Below, piece after piece: positions 35,294 to 47,242 of a DNA stretch of 64,000 bases. This DNA comes from Cristatella mucedo (Eukaryota; Bryozoa; Phylactolaemata; Cristatellidae). The position numbers and the translations under genes are program-made. The notes below the pieces were generated by a model. That model had not been told where the DNA came from and made no database searches. It saw only the letters and a list, made by a program, of their open reading frames with translations. Location: NCBI GenBank assembly GCA_009760855.2, contig WPIO01000017.1, positions 3,712,501 to 3,776,500 of the forward strand, read 5' to 3'. The stretch's first letter is position 1. Every line of letters begins with the position of its first letter.

Positions 35294-37756
35294 CGTCCTT
35301 TATCGCTTCGTCCTCCGATTGATTTCCCGGGTGTGAGGCCGGCCGAGTTTCCCCGGATGTCTATCGCACCTGCAGAGGGTCACTCGGAAGCCACGTAAAT
35401 TCTTCTACTTCCCGAGTCGTCTGTGGAGTAAATGCAACGAGCTGTACACGCTGCAAGCAGTTGAGACGGGCAAGAGTACGGGCCGTCAACCGGCACGTAA
35501 TGCAGACAACGTGTATACGGCATACGGTGAGGTCGGCGACTTCTATGGCGGACAGGGCTTCCGTGAAGGACAGGGCTTCCGCGAAGGACAGGGCTTCTAC
35601 GAAGGTCAAGGAGTTTGGTGCAGTTAAGCTCGTCGGCTCATTAGGGAAACTGCGATAGAGCAGCGCCAACATACGCTACCGCACTCGGTCAGGCCTGAAG
35701 CCGCGCAGCGGCCGGTGAGCTGTCGCGCCTGCGGCACGGGTCTGCCTATGCGTCGGCGCACGGCACTCGGAAGTAGAACCAGCAAAAAAGAGCACACGTC
35801 GCGCTACCTCGCACTCTCCCCCCCCCCGCGCGCTCCCAGAGCGTGTCGTGAAGCTCTCGCCGACGGGTCAGCTTACCGCTGGCTCGTCGCGCGCTACATC
35901 ACTCACCAGCGGCCCCGGACGCAAAGAACGTCGGTTCAGAACACGCTCGAGCGCGGTCTCGCCGCGATTCGACTACTCGTGATTATTACGGGCAGGATTC
36001 ACGCTCGAACAGATACGACGAGCACACCGCGATACATTCTGATGAGCTAGGAAGTCGGCGGCGCTACTAAGATGACGTTAGGGAACGAGCCAATGAAACC
36101 GACGACTGGAGGATTTCTATTGGCCAGTTTGTGGCGCTCGGCCAACTGGTTGTGCGCCCGCCTTATAAGGGCTCCGCCGTCTCTAAGTTGTAAATATCGT
36201 AGTAGGAAAGCGGCGATAGAGCGAAGTGCAGTTGGCGCGCATTTTGTAAACGTTCAATGCTACGTAAGGGAAAAGGCGAGTAGCAGCTAAGCGGGTGGCT
36301 GGCCGCTATAGCCGACCGTCGCCCGACGTTTAGTCACCGCTGGTAGTGAAGCCCGAACACCGGCTAAAGCCAACTAACTGTAAGCAACTTCCGTCGATCT
36401 TGCTTGTCAAGTTGCTAGAGAGTTTATGAGACGGTGAATGGAGGTAAATGCGTTTTATCTGTCACTTGACTCCAGCAGTAATTACCCAAGCGCGGCGCCT
36501 ATCGATTACCGAGCTGCAGCACCCGCCGTCGCTGTCGCACGCCTGGAAGTGCGTTGGCTACCGTACTGTTCTCTGACGTCAATCAATGCAGCGCTGTCAA
36601 CGCCCGCGTCGCCCGGCCGTAAGATTTGACTCTTGTCGTTGGCGTCCGTAATGCCAACGGAGAGATTCCGAAGCGTTCGTCCGGTAGTGCCCTTATAAAT
36701 CGGCGTTGACGGGTTGCCTGCCATCTCATCTGAGGAGCCATCCAGCAGAATATTTCGGTCTGGGCTGGCAGTCGGGAGACTTGGCTAATCAAATTTGTTT
36801 GCCTTTAACAGTTCCTGCTATTGGAAACTTTTCCGACTCGCCTGTGCGAAGCGGCAGCTGCCTTGGCAGAAGCAGCCGAACATCGGCTGAGCATTGGTGC
36901 GCATGCATTCTGGTGCATTCTGGTCCCTTTCTTTCGTTTCTCTCTGTGCTGGGAGGGCTCCTCCCACTAGCCAAGCCCAGAGGGGCGGAGCCTATGGAGC
37001 CAGGCCAGCCGCGTTAGAGAAAACTGCTTCCGGTGCGTCTGCTCCCGAAAAACAGCCGCTAGGGCTCCGAGAAAAGCAGGCTGTGGCTCTAGGTGCATGT
37101 GCAAGGCCTGGGTGTGAGCAGGCGCAGGCATGCCCGTCCTAGTCGCCAGCGTTGTGAACGCCTCCTGGCATATCGGTCGCAATCGCTGGGAGCGGCTGAG
37201 CAGCCACGCCTTGTAGAAAGCAGAATAAGTGCCGAACTCTGGCTGTTGGGTCAGAGAACTTCTAGAGGCGAACTGCTCTGCGCTTGTGAAGAGAAGCAAG
37301 ATGCAATGCCCATTTCACTTTAACGAAAAATCTAAGGCCTCGTGCCTTGAGCACTACGGAGATCCAATCCGGCGACCCTTGTGCAAGTAGAAATGAAGAA
37401 TGTGCATATATTTCTGCTGTGCCAAATGGCCGATCCTAGCTGATAACTTGTAGCAGGGACCTGGGAAATGGAAGGCGTTATTTGAAGTGAGCATATTCAA
37501 AATGTGGGTATCCGAGTATGCACGCAAGCTCCATGTGTGCTCGTGCCTGTATGCATGAGCGAGTGCATGTGCACATTTGCAGGCATGCATGTGCATGCAT
37601 ATGAGTGAGCATGCATGGATGTACATGCATTTATACATAGGGGAGGCTGTAGACGTGTACACGAGCTCGATCGGAGCGAGTACAAACGAGAAGAGAGGAT
37701 GTTATATGTGCACACACCCTTTGCACTGGGATACAAAGATATAAATGCTAGGAAAT
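35294..37756. promoter_or_regulatory. CpG-rich region upstream of CSRNP, probable promoter zone
   Basis: GC and CpG are clearly higher than in the surrounding DNA from about 35070 to 36700. TATA-like CTTATAAG at about 36163-36170 and CTTATAAAT at about 36691-36699 occur with CCAAT-like motifs near 36089 and 36118. Whether these belong to CSRNP, an opposite transcript or an old LTR cannot be decided here. No coding frame in the stretch has a domain. Confidence 0.4.
35551..35604. repeat. Tandem repeat, three 18-bp units
   Basis: The unit GACAGGGCTTCCGYGAAG starts at 35551, 35569 and 35587. Confidence 0.9.
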
Positions 37757-38128
37757 AATAATACATTTTATATAGTGCCTTCAGAGAACTTAATCTCTTT
37801 CTAGGAGCTTACATTTGCTGCAAAGGAAGCATGTTCGAATGGTTAATGTTAGCATGCTCCATATCAACAAGCATAACGTGGTTAGAGGTGACAGACGTAG
37901 TCAGCATGCAAATGTGGTTACTGGCAGCATGCACAGTGTCAGCATGCATAAGCACACACAGGACAAACCGCACGGATCCACTAAATGCTGTGATAAATAG
38001 ATGTGTTTTTAAGTTCTTTTTAAATGTGGTCAAATCAGGGTATGTCGTGAAGCAAGTCGGGAGTGAATTCCAGCCTTTGGAAGCATACGAACTAAATGCA
38101 GGATCACCAAAAGATTTGAGGTTTATTA
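37757..38128 (-). mobile_element. L2-like LINE 3' end
   Basis: On the minus strand: LKSFGDPAFSSYASKGWNSL, then DLTTFKKNLKTHLFITAFSG and the UTR with repeated CATGCTGAC. It closes with the tail AGCTCCTAGAAAGAGATTAAG at 37789-37810. Truncated at 38128. Confidence 0.87.
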
Positions 38129-38136
38129 TTATTATT

Positions 38137-39520
38137 GTTAGACATATTCTAGATCTCGTGATTAATAATGATGTCTTCCGAACTGACCTTCCCACTGACC
38201 CTCTCAGATCATTGTTCGGTCTTGTTTACTGTTCCTGCTCCCTTGTACGTACAGGGTAATATCGAACTTGTCCAGTGGCGTAACTTAAAAAGCATTGACA
38301 TAAGCATATTTTTGAAATCTATGATGCAGGTCTTCTCGATCTCGATCCCAGACTCGACCGACAGCCTCAATACCCTCACTGATGCAGTGAACATGACACT
38401 CAGGAGCGCTCTCAACCAGCATGCTCCCGTTCATTCTACCCATGAACAGTCATGGAGATTTCTTTAAATTTACGAAACAACTTTTAAAGATACGCCGTGT
38501 TAAGCGCAGGGTTGAAAATCGTTTTAAGAAATCGGGGTCTGATGCAGATCTAGTCAATTTCAAAGACTTCCTTCAAGTTTACATCCGGAAGCTTAAAAAT
38601 GCCAGGGCTTCTTTTTCACTCGAAAACTGAATTCCTGCCAGTCGGACCCAAAACAGATTTACAAGACAGTAAACAATTTACTCTCCAGCGCTGAGAAGTC
38701 TGACTCCCTAGATATTAACGGTTCAGCCAAAAAGTTTTCAGCCTTCTTTGCTGAAAAAATGGTGTACATTCGTGCCTCCATAAAGCCTAAAGACTAAAGC
38801 AATTGTGGAATCATAACCTGCGACCTTCCTTAAAAGGTTTTCCGAGGTTTCTGCATGCGATGTGGCTACCTTACTAAGGTCTATTAAGAAGAGCTCGTCT
38901 CTTGAAGACCCTATACCAACATCTCTGTGGTCTTCACTGGCAGACCAACTTAGCACTGCCATAACCGAGATTTTTAATGCTGCTTTGGAAAAAGGAGTTG
39001 TACCCAAGTTCTTCAAATCGGCAATCGTTAGACCCATACTTAAAAATCCTGGATTAGAAACAAGAGGTCCTTGCAAACTATCGCCCAGTTTTCCTTCTTC
39101 CTTTCTTGTCAACATTTTTTGAAAAAACTCACTAAGCAGCTGGTTGCACATTTTGAAAAGAATGAAATGTCAGAAACATTTCAATCAGGGTTCAAGAGAC
39201 GGCACTCCTCTGAAACTTCTCTCCTTCGTGTTAAAAATGACGTTATATGTGGCAACGATGACGGCAATCTCTCTGCCCTAGCTCTGCTAGTTATATCAGC
39301 TGCCTTTGACACAATTGATCACGCTGTTTTACTTGAACGATTGAGAACCACGATCGGTCTGGCTGACGAGGCACTGGCGTTATTTAAATCGTACATACCT
39401 GATCGTGTTCAATCCGTGTCGTTTGGGGGTCAGGTTTCACACACGAGACTGGTCACCTGTGGAATCCTACAAGGGTCCGTCCTCGGTCCCTTGCTGTTCT
39501 CCATTTTTAACTTTTAGTCT
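38137..39520 (+). mobile_element. Second LINE family: endonuclease end to RT, 3' truncated
   Basis: Starts in the HILDLVINND endonuclease end (GHxLDLVI box) and has the LKIRRVKRRVENRFKKSGSD linker. The RT follows: VVPKFFKSAIVRPILKN, ETFQSGFKRRHSSETSLLRV, ISAAFDTIDHAVLLERL and ILQGSVLGPLLFSIF. It then breaks off before YADD. Many stops and frameshifts. Distinct from the main family by about half of the visible residues. Confidence 0.85.
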
Positions 39521-39599
39521 TTATGGCTTTGTGGATCACAGGCGGAGATACTTTACATTCCATTATGTAAAAGCAAAAAGGGAAGGCACTCGGAACCAC

Positions 39600-40093
39600 C
39601 GGTTGGTGTGACACCCTGCACAGCAAAATGCACTTAATCATGTACATGCAAGCATGTAAAGCACACAGGAATAAAAAAAGACAAGTTCTTTGAGATCGCA
39701 AGGAAAGTTGAGCAGAACAGATGCATGTTTTGGTGAGACTTGAAATGATGCATAGTCAATAGAGGTGGTGATGTAAGCCGGAAGTAAGTTCCAGACTTTT
39801 GGTGCATACAAACCGAAGGCCCGACCACCACAATATTTGTATTTAGCGCAAGGAACGGCAAGACAACTGGAAGCCTTGGAGCCGGAGTTGAAAGAGCAAG
39901 TGACCGGAGGAGCAAGGATGTCAGATAGATAAGCTGGTGCAAGCGAGTGAAGTGGCCTGTGAGCCAGAGAGACGGTCTTGAAATCGATTTCAAGCTTGAA
40001 AGGGGGCCAATGAAGCTCGGACACAAGTGATGTTAAGTGGGAGCAGCTATATCGTTGTAGACAGACCAGACGAGCTGCTGAGTTGTGCACCAT
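39600..40093 (-). mobile_element. LINE 3' end, second family or relative
   Basis: Minus strand: VHNSAARLVCLQRYSCSHLT, VSELHWPPFKLEIDFKTVSL, APAYLSDILAPPVT, GGRAFGLYAPKVWNLLPAYI. Related to the fragment at 9895-10320. Faces the preceding LINE tail to tail. Confidence 0.85.
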
Positions 40094-40329
40094 TTACAGG
40101 GTAGTGATTGCCCAGGAGGCATGGTGCTCGCTCCTCACAATCGAGGTAGCAGCTGCTGGGCCACTGTTCGTTCAAGTGTCTTGGATAAGAATGGCAGAAG
40201 GGAGTCTAGACATAAGTTACTTATGTTCTCATGATCTAAGGTTGACTTCTCAATGGGTGGCCTGACAACAGCTGTTTACAGAAGGGTAAGGATTTCACTG
40301 GTAACCGGGGACATATTTACAATCTTTGT

Positions 40330-40855
40330 TATGGAGGTCCTTCAGGGACAGTAAATTAGCTATTCCATTCTTTTGCTTAAAGAATGCTGGAAACAGAAGC
40401 TTTTGTAATGTAATGTAATGCACTGCATTTCTGGCTGTAACTCCACAAGGCCACAAAGACTATGTTAGGATTACGCAGGAGAGTTCCTATATCGTACTCT
40501 AAGCCTAAGCAGTTTTCGGTACGCATGCGGTTTTTCTCTGCAGGTCCTAGACTGTGGAACTCACTTCCACGATTCTTATGCAAAGACATCTGTTCTCCTA
40601 CTGCCGACTCGGGCACACCCTTTCAGTCTGTCTTACTTGTGCTGCTACTTCTATGCTACTTACTTCCTTGACTGCCTTTCTGACTCAGCTATCCTTCTCC
40701 CTTTCTATTTGTTGCGTGAGACGGAAGTCTCTTGGCTACCGTATGCGCATAGAAAGCCGCTTAGGCTTGGAGTGGGTTATAGAAAACTCTCCTACCTAAC
40801 ATCTGCTTGGTCCTTGTGGCTTTGTGTAGTAAAAGACAGAGATACATGAGCACAG
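40330..40855 (+). mobile_element. Third LINE family copy containing an inverted piece of itself
   Basis: Plus-strand sequence matches 22625-22680 up to AACAGAAGCTTTT (40403). From 40404 (GTAATGTAATGTAATG) to about 40530 it is the reverse complement of the family's 3' end (compare 22905-23022). Plus orientation resumes at about 40534 (CTCTGCAGGTCCTAGACTG, GPRLWNSLP) and runs to AAGACAGAGATACAT at 40848. Confidence 0.85.
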
Positions 40856-40859
40856 CAGT

Positions 40860-41830
40860 CTATCTATGCACCTCTATTGGGGCATGGTCAATATGGCTAG
40901 TGGTCGTTTAAGCGTTGGGGACAAATTTGTGGATGATTTCAACAGGGATAAACATGAAGAAGGAGAGAGCAAAGAATGGTAGGGTAATGCGGGGTTGCAG
41001 TGCAGGAGAGACAATAGTGAGGGGATGGATTCCCTAATCCATTCTGTCTTACCCATGAAGAATTTGGAGAGTCGATGCCGTTATGCTGCCATCCCATCAC
41101 TGGTAGTAAGTGTGCCTGTTTTTGAGTAGTTAAGAAGATGGTTGTTAATGGGCATTAACACTTTTGGGTTATTGATCTGTGATTAGAGTATTTCTCTTTA
41201 AAATACTGACTTATCCTTGGTCAAAATAGGTCGACACAACTTACAATAGTCCTCGCATGTATACCCTGTGAGCATCGAGTTCCGTCCTTTCGTATGCTCG
41301 TTGAAGCACTCGTTTTAGTAGTCTTTGCTTTCTTTATGTCAGCCGTAAACCAACGGGCATCCGGGCAGGGACAGACCTGTCGTTTAGTCAGAGGTGCAAA
41401 CTAATCTTGCGACGGCTGGGTTGCATCGTGTTGCAAAAACATTGAGGCAATAAGGAGTTGAGGTTGATAAGAGGGTCATGAAGAAGGGCAGAGGATGCAA
41501 GCTTGCTGTAGACCAAATCAATGTCAAGAGACTAGGTTGCTTGACTCACATGCCATTTTGGATGCCCAAACAGAAACACATTCCAGATGGAATGAATTTC
41601 ATGTCTGATCAGATGTGCAGAAAAGAGTGATTACAGTAGGGATCGATAGAGTACAGTCCCAGGAGAGAATTGAGTGGAGGATGCAGCCTATATGTGCAGG
41701 GGCTACATCATGAGGGCAAAGGATACACAATCGAATTTATGAGTCTATACACCAAGAAAGTGGTGCTATTTCGAACTGAAGCCTGTTGATTTCTGATCAG
41801 TGTTGCAGGATGGCCGATCGCACTGTATTT
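40860..41830 (-). mobile_element. Old L2-like LINE fragment, endonuclease-RT linker region
   Basis: Minus strand, frames broken: PARMPVGLRLT, VLQRAYERTELDAHRVY, then NNPKVLMPINNHLLN (compare HNPKMLMSTINHLLN at about 31365-31410) and EWIRESIPSLLS (compare KIRESIPAM near 31490). The weaker part above 41520 is assigned by position only. Confidence 0.7.
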
Positions 41831-42069
41831 CCTCAATTGGAGTGTAGGCAGCTAGGCTACTGTTGTTGTCTGGTTCTCAATCTGGATTCTGGTGCTCACT
41901 GAGTGTTTGGCTGCTGTTGGATTTTGGCCCAGGGGCAGGGTGCGTTCACTTCACGACCCAAGTCTTGGGTTTTTGTCAGCAGCAGGCGATTCATAATAAC
42001 TTTCTAGCAGGATGGCAGCTGCTGAGGCTGTTCTGGGGCTTCGTAAAAGTGACAGCCGTTAAAATCTGA

Positions 42070-42156
42070 GTTAATAATAATAATAATAATAATGCACTTG
42101 ATAAAGCGCCCTCAGAGAACATAATCTCTTTCTAGGCGCTTTACATTTGCTGCACT
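42070..42156 (-). repeat. L2-like LINE tail with (ATT)n
   Basis: (AATAAT)n at 42073-42093, then ATAAAGCGCCCTCAGAGAAC and CTTTCTAGGCGCTTTACATT: the minus-strand form of the common tail. Confidence 0.9.
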
Positions 42157-43069
42157 TGTTTTTGATGACTCGCCTGTCAGCACTAAGCCCGTGGAGCCAT
42201 TTTTGTTTAATGTATGACATGCAGGGTATCAATGAGCAGTTGGTAAAGAGCTGGCTGTGTAGTCAACAGGATAAACCGACACGAGATACAGCTCGGGTTG
42301 TAAATTTTGCATTCAGCTCATTAGCTAAAATATCACTTTATTGAGTGGTTGCTGAGTGTGTATAGCTGCAGTTCCAAAGCAGAAGCAGACCTGAACTATG
42401 TATTTCACCAGATGTCTGGCTATTCTGGAATTCTTGTTACCTAACCAGTCGGGGCCATTGTCAGTACTTTTTTTTCGGGCTCAATCTTAACCTTGAATGA
42501 AAATACTAAACATTATAACTGAGTTAACATACTGCAAGTCGGAGTCAGCATAATGCCACACTGCCTATTTTCTTGTCCTTAGCAAGCCACCGCCCAACCG
42601 TGCTCCCTTTTTAATGAGCTGATTCACTTGCAACAATTGAGTGGCTGAGCACCAGACAGAGGCAGCTTCCTTATTTTAGATTTTCTATGGATACGATAAT
42701 AGTAATTACTAATGACTGGCGTTACTCACAGTATTGCCAATAAATTTTGATGGAGACAGTCGGCCGTCAATAGGAAACCGCTTTGTCAGTATTTAAAGAG
42801 GGTTTTTGTCAACTGTCTGAAAGGATATTGCTCATTTGGTCCTACTCAGGTGATCAGGTTAGAATAAGCAGTAACAAATGGCAGAGGTGACTTGTTATGT
42901 TTAATATTTGTGAATCTCACCTGTTTATCAGTCAATAGAGCTCATTAAAAAACTAATGGTCTAGTAATACTATTCATAACATTAATTGTATTGCAGCCTA
43001 AGAGCACCAATTTTTTATCTAGGCACTTAACACAGACTGAAAAGAATTCATATCAAATGATTAGTGTCA
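42157..43069. other. Intergenic, AT-rich; no supported gene
   Basis: No domain-bearing frame and no repeat recognised. Confidence 0.4.
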
Positions 43070-43470
43070 TAGCATGCACCATTGTAGTAAGGATAGCTCA
43101 AGGAACGATTTGTGTGGACAAATTATGAGGCGTGAGAATCGGGTGGTCTTCTAGTTGTTCTTTAAATGTCTTCAAGTCAGAGGATGCTGTGATGTCAGTC
43201 TGCAGAGAGCTGCCGCCGTCATTAGGTCTAGGAACTGAAGCACTATCTCCAAGGAATTCAAAGCTGGTTAGAGGCAAAGCAAGGCTACCGGAGTAAGAGG
43301 AGCAGATATTGGAGTGAGAAGATCATGAAGTAAGTAACTAGTTCGGATGGGTAAGTGTGAGCAAGAGAATGGAAAGATCTTAAACCTAGTGACAGGACAA
43401 CGGAGTAAATGTGGTGCTTTATTGGCCCCATCTAACAACGTCGTGGTACTTCCCTTCTTTGGATAAGCAC
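43070..43470 (-). mobile_element. LINE C-terminal relic, fourth group
   Basis: Minus strand, with frame changes: RFKIFPFSCSHLPIRTSYLL, then DLLTPISAP, the SLEIVLQF/EFLGDSASVPRPND region and SDLKTFKEQLEDH. The order is that of a non-LTR ORF2 C-terminus, but the residues differ from the other families here. Confidence 0.6.
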
Positions 43471-44197
43471 GTGCTAGCTGCATGCAGACCGAATTTTCGG
43501 GGAGATGGGAGGAGCTAAGGGGAAGGTTCTGTGAGACGCAGTGCTGCCGTGAAACCATTCACCAGTCAATGGTCGAGAAAAGTACAGAAGTTTATTACCA
43601 CAGCCAACAGACAGAACGTGGACCGTATCCAAATTCAAATACGGACCAAGAACAAGTAACAAACGGTTCCAATATGTAGTAGTCTTAAATGAATACTATT
43701 GGCTGAGCAAGCCATCATGCATATTAATCTGACTTTTCTTCCTGATCGTGCTCTGATCAGTCCTGATCAGCTGTAGCTGGTGTGGCCTTGGCAGGGGTCT
43801 AGTGGCCTAGGTACAGCCAATCAGCTGTAGTCTGCAGCTCCAAGAATAGCCGGTCTCCTGAGTCAATCAGTGATGAGCTGCAGGTCAAGGTGAAATTGTC
43901 CAGCCCAATGGCTGTAAAGGATTCAGCCAACTTGTTCCAGGTGTACTGCCTGCTGGTGTGTCACCTCTAGGTCACCTTTGGCCAATAGTTATGCCAGCCA
44001 ACAGCCAAGGTTGCCTTGTCTTTGCCACAGATGACATACTTGTTGGCTCCTACACAGAATGGCATCGTTAATTAGCATATGTCGTAACTATTCTGCTGAT
44101 GTCAAGCATTGGTCAGGAATTACACTGGTTTGACACTTGGTGCATTGGTTTCAGTCTCCTCATCACTCTCCGGCTCTCTCTCTTTCTCCCTTCCTCC

Positions 44198-44238
<41 letters not shown>

Positions 44239-44648
44239 CGCCTGATCCCCACCTATCTGCCTCACTCTAACTATCGGGGCTCTGCTGGCCCCCTGATTCC
44301 TTATCCACACCACAGGTGCCATGATGAGCATGGTATCTGTCCTGTCCTGTCGAACTCTGGCATCTGCTGTAAGTCGTCAGTTGCTCCTGTACTTTTCATT
44401 AGGGGCATGTGATGGCAGCAGGATGACAGCTGTTGCAGTAATGACAGTAGGTGGTGGCAGCAACCATTCAATCAGTACTCTATGGAGTTTGCCTAACATA
44501 GCACACGTGATGATGTTTGAAATGCATCGAGGAGCTCGTGAACGACAGCCGATTAACTTCGGCTGTTGAACATTAGCGATTTGTGTACCTTTGCTAGAAA
44601 AAAAGACTATGCAAATAGAGAGTAGTTGGTCTCCTTTCTTATGCAGCA
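43471..44648. other. Intergenic, with a (CT)n tract; no supported gene
   Basis: A frame at 43482-43679 (+) has no domain. A pyrimidine-rich CT tract spans about 44175-44240. Confidence 0.45.
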
Positions 44649-44861
44649 TTAGCTGCTTGGCACTGCATCCTTTTTTCGGTACCGTAATATCGTTACCTTT
44701 GCACTGTCAGTCGAGGTCGCTTGAGTGAAGAGTCCGTATTTTGAAACGACGATATTTGCTCCAGCTGCTCCTGCTTCCTTGTCGGGATGGTGGCTATTGC
44801 TGTGATCAGCACTTCCGGCAGCCATTGCTTTTTCTGCCTGATCATCTTTTTCTCGTGCCAT
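44649..44861 (-). CDS. Candidate first exon of an unknown gene
   Basis: MAREKDDQAEKAMAAGSADH is followed by a hydrophilic stretch to ATSTDSAK, where GTAACG could be a donor (about 44695). The Lys/Glu/Ala composition and the good ATG look coding, but no partner exon joins in phase and no family is recognised. It may be chance. Confidence 0.25.
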   Translation of the reverse strand: MAREKDDQAEKAMAAGSADHSNSHHPDKEAGAAGANIVVSKYGLFTQATSTDSAKVTILRYRKKDAVPSS

Positions 44862-44954
44862 CTGCCTGTACTAAACGGCCTTCATGTACCTCATGCCTAC
44901 CTAATTCTGTCTATCTGTTGTGCTTTGATGGCAGGAGCTTCGGCGAGGCTCAAC

Positions 44955-45034
44955 GGTTTCTAATAATAATAATAGTGGATTTGATATAGCGCTCTCAGAG
45001 AACTCAATCTATTTCCAGGCGCTTTACATTTGCT
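44955..45034 (-). repeat. L2-like LINE tail with (ATT)n
   Basis: TAATAATAATAATAG, then GATATAGCGCTCTCAGAGAA and CCAGGCGCTTTACATTTGC. Confidence 0.88.
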
Positions 45035-45060
45035 AAAAAAGAGGTGTGTATGAGGTGCCT

Positions 45061-45253
45061 ATTCAGTCATTGTGCCCTAGCGTTTGAGAAAGGCAGGAGT
45101 TGTGTTCTAGGGTGTGAGCCAGATGGTTCGGTATTGCTCCGGGCATTGCACGAGAGTTGCTCCATGCTACGGCTGGTGCTGGACACCTGTAACTTTCCGT
45201 CGAATAGACTGCTGCATGCAATTGATATGGACTTGTTATTTCGAGGTTTGTGA
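45061..45253 (+). CDS. Candidate internal or terminal exon of an unknown gene
   Basis: After a possible acceptor TGTGCCCTAG (about 45078) the frame reads LGCEPDGSVLLRALHESC, then LRLVLDTCNFPSNRLLHAID, and stops at 45251. A helical, ankyrin-like feel, but no family can be named. Could belong with 46059-46251. Confidence 0.2.
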
Positions 45254-45465
45254 CTCTTCATTATTGCCTCGTTCTGCTACCTCCGGGATTCCTGCACGAA
45301 CTGGTGCTGCACCTAAAAGTCGCTAGCCGAGCTCCATGGCTCAAGGCTATGGTATTTGTCATGCTTCGACAAGGACTAGCACCGCAATGATCACTGTACT
45401 CTCGGACTAAGGACATCAGCTTGCTGTGTAATATGATAACATGGAAAAGAGAAAGAGAGGAGGAA

Positions 45466-45595
<130 letters not shown>

Positions 45596-46058
45596 AAGGG
45601 AGGGAGATGAAAGCAGACTGCCATGACTGACCCTCCTCTTACGGCTGGGATTGAAAGCTATTTTAATAGTGAAAGACAATGCTGTGTAGTGCCTAGCTTA
45701 AGGGTTCAGTCAGTCATTCTAGAATCTTGAATTACGTCACACTTCTCTTAAAACTGTGGGGGAGGCCCATGGAGGCTGAACTCGTATGCCTTGTATTTCT
45801 GACTCAATTAAAGTGAGTACTTGCTATTTTGAATTGTCATTGGATGAAAAGCTTGGGTGAATAAGGGGAGCCAGTACAGCAGAGCCCTCAATTGCCATTT
45901 AGGCGGTACTCATGGGCAACCGCTGCTAAAGCTACCGGCCCTGCCCTACCATGCCCACCCATCGCCCAGAAGGTCGGTTGCCAGACCACCCATACCCATA
46001 TCCACCAAACCCATATCCACCATACCTGTATCCAGATCACCTTGTTCTTTCTTGCCAG

Positions 46059-46251
46059 AGATGCTGTCTCGGATCCCATATGGAGGCATCTTGCTATCAG
46101 CCGGCTTCTTCTTCAGCTTGCACTCGATCACGGTGGCATCGACGTTCATCGTGATTCGGACGTATTTGGCAATTTCGATTTGTACTTGGAAAGTCCGTTG
46201 TCCGATCCCGATCTGATGCCCGAATCTGGCGACCCGATCGAAACTCTATGA
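46059..46251 (+). CDS. Candidate terminal exon of an unknown gene
   Basis: A strong acceptor (TTGTTCTTTCTTGCCAG) precedes RDAVSDPIWRHLAISRLLLQ, then a very acidic end, DSDVFGNFDLYLESPLSDPD, stopping at TGA 46249-46251. High GC and few stops support coding. The minus strand is also open here and encodes a Gly/Tyr-rich stretch in one frame, so strand is not certain. No family recognised; an acidic activation-type tail is one guess. Confidence 0.33.
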
Positions 46252-47242
46252 CCTGCTTCTCTGTACCGACTGCCCTAGGTTTTAAACGTTTCCATAACGA
46301 CTCAATGGCCTAATCTGGGAATTAATACATATTTCAGGCTCTACTCACCCCAGCTTACATTGCCAGGCTCGAAGCACTTGCTCCTGCCGTAGCAACGGAA
46401 TTCTGCCGTTGGCCTTAGCTTATCCAGGCAGGAGCTTCTTTAAATTATCGTGACACTTTTTGGCAAGCAAAGCAGGAGCAGAGCACGTTGGGAGAGTGCT
46501 AGCTGAGTGGGACCTCTTCGCACGGCTGACTGACAGGGCCGCTGGACGACGGTCGGCAGTTGGCCCCTCACGTTGTTAGCACTCAAGGGGTGCTGCTTTC
46601 CTTGCCGCACTGCATCATTGCAAAAAAAACGAAGCAAATAAGGCTGGGCCGATGTGGCATTTCTAGATTGGTCCAAGCTGTATCCAAGGTTCTCTTGCGT
46701 CTTTTTCCAGTCAACCAGGCAAAACAAGGATAGGTTTCGCATTCATTGTGGCAGACAAAATGCATGTGGGAGTGAGGCTCATTTCCGGCAACGCTTCGCA
46801 GAGATGTCTCTTGAGTTTTCTCGAACCGACTGCCTTTCTGCAAGCAATGAGCGTAAGCGACCGAGGTGTGACGATGATGTCCCCCACCACTACCGTGTCG
46901 CCCCTTGGCCCCAAATTTCCTGCCTTGCGAGCCTCGGTGCGAGCTCCGCCTGCTATCGCAGGCCTCTAGCAGGAAGCTCGACAGCAGCGGAGCTAACCAG
47001 AAGCGCAGCCACATAACGTGGAAAGACTCGGCAGCCACAGACAGCCTGCACAGTCAGCCATCGCAGCAGCTGCGGCTGCGGCGGAGGTAGGTCGTGCAGA
47101 TGACGCTTGCACTTCGACAGGCCGCCGCTGCTTTGTCTCGAGAGCGTGCGAAGCTACATTGCGCTGTCCGTATGCTCCGCTGCCGCTGTTGCTGCTGCTG
47201 CTGCTGTGCACTCGGTTGACGCGAACACTTTGGCGGGCAGCA
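46252..47242. other. Upstream region of the gene at 47243; CpG-rich toward 47000
   Basis: GC rises from about 46880. Overlapping frames on both strands lack domains. It probably contains the promoter and 5' UTR of the next gene. Confidence 0.35.

Noticed and set aside
35361-36290. Several open frames in the CpG-rich region upstream of CSRNP
   Set aside because: Overlapping frames on both strands, low complexity in part (18-bp repeat), no domain or splice pattern.
36150-36430. Solo LTR
   Set aside because: TATA- and CCAAT-like motifs suggested an LTR, but no TG...CA ends, target duplication or second copy was seen.
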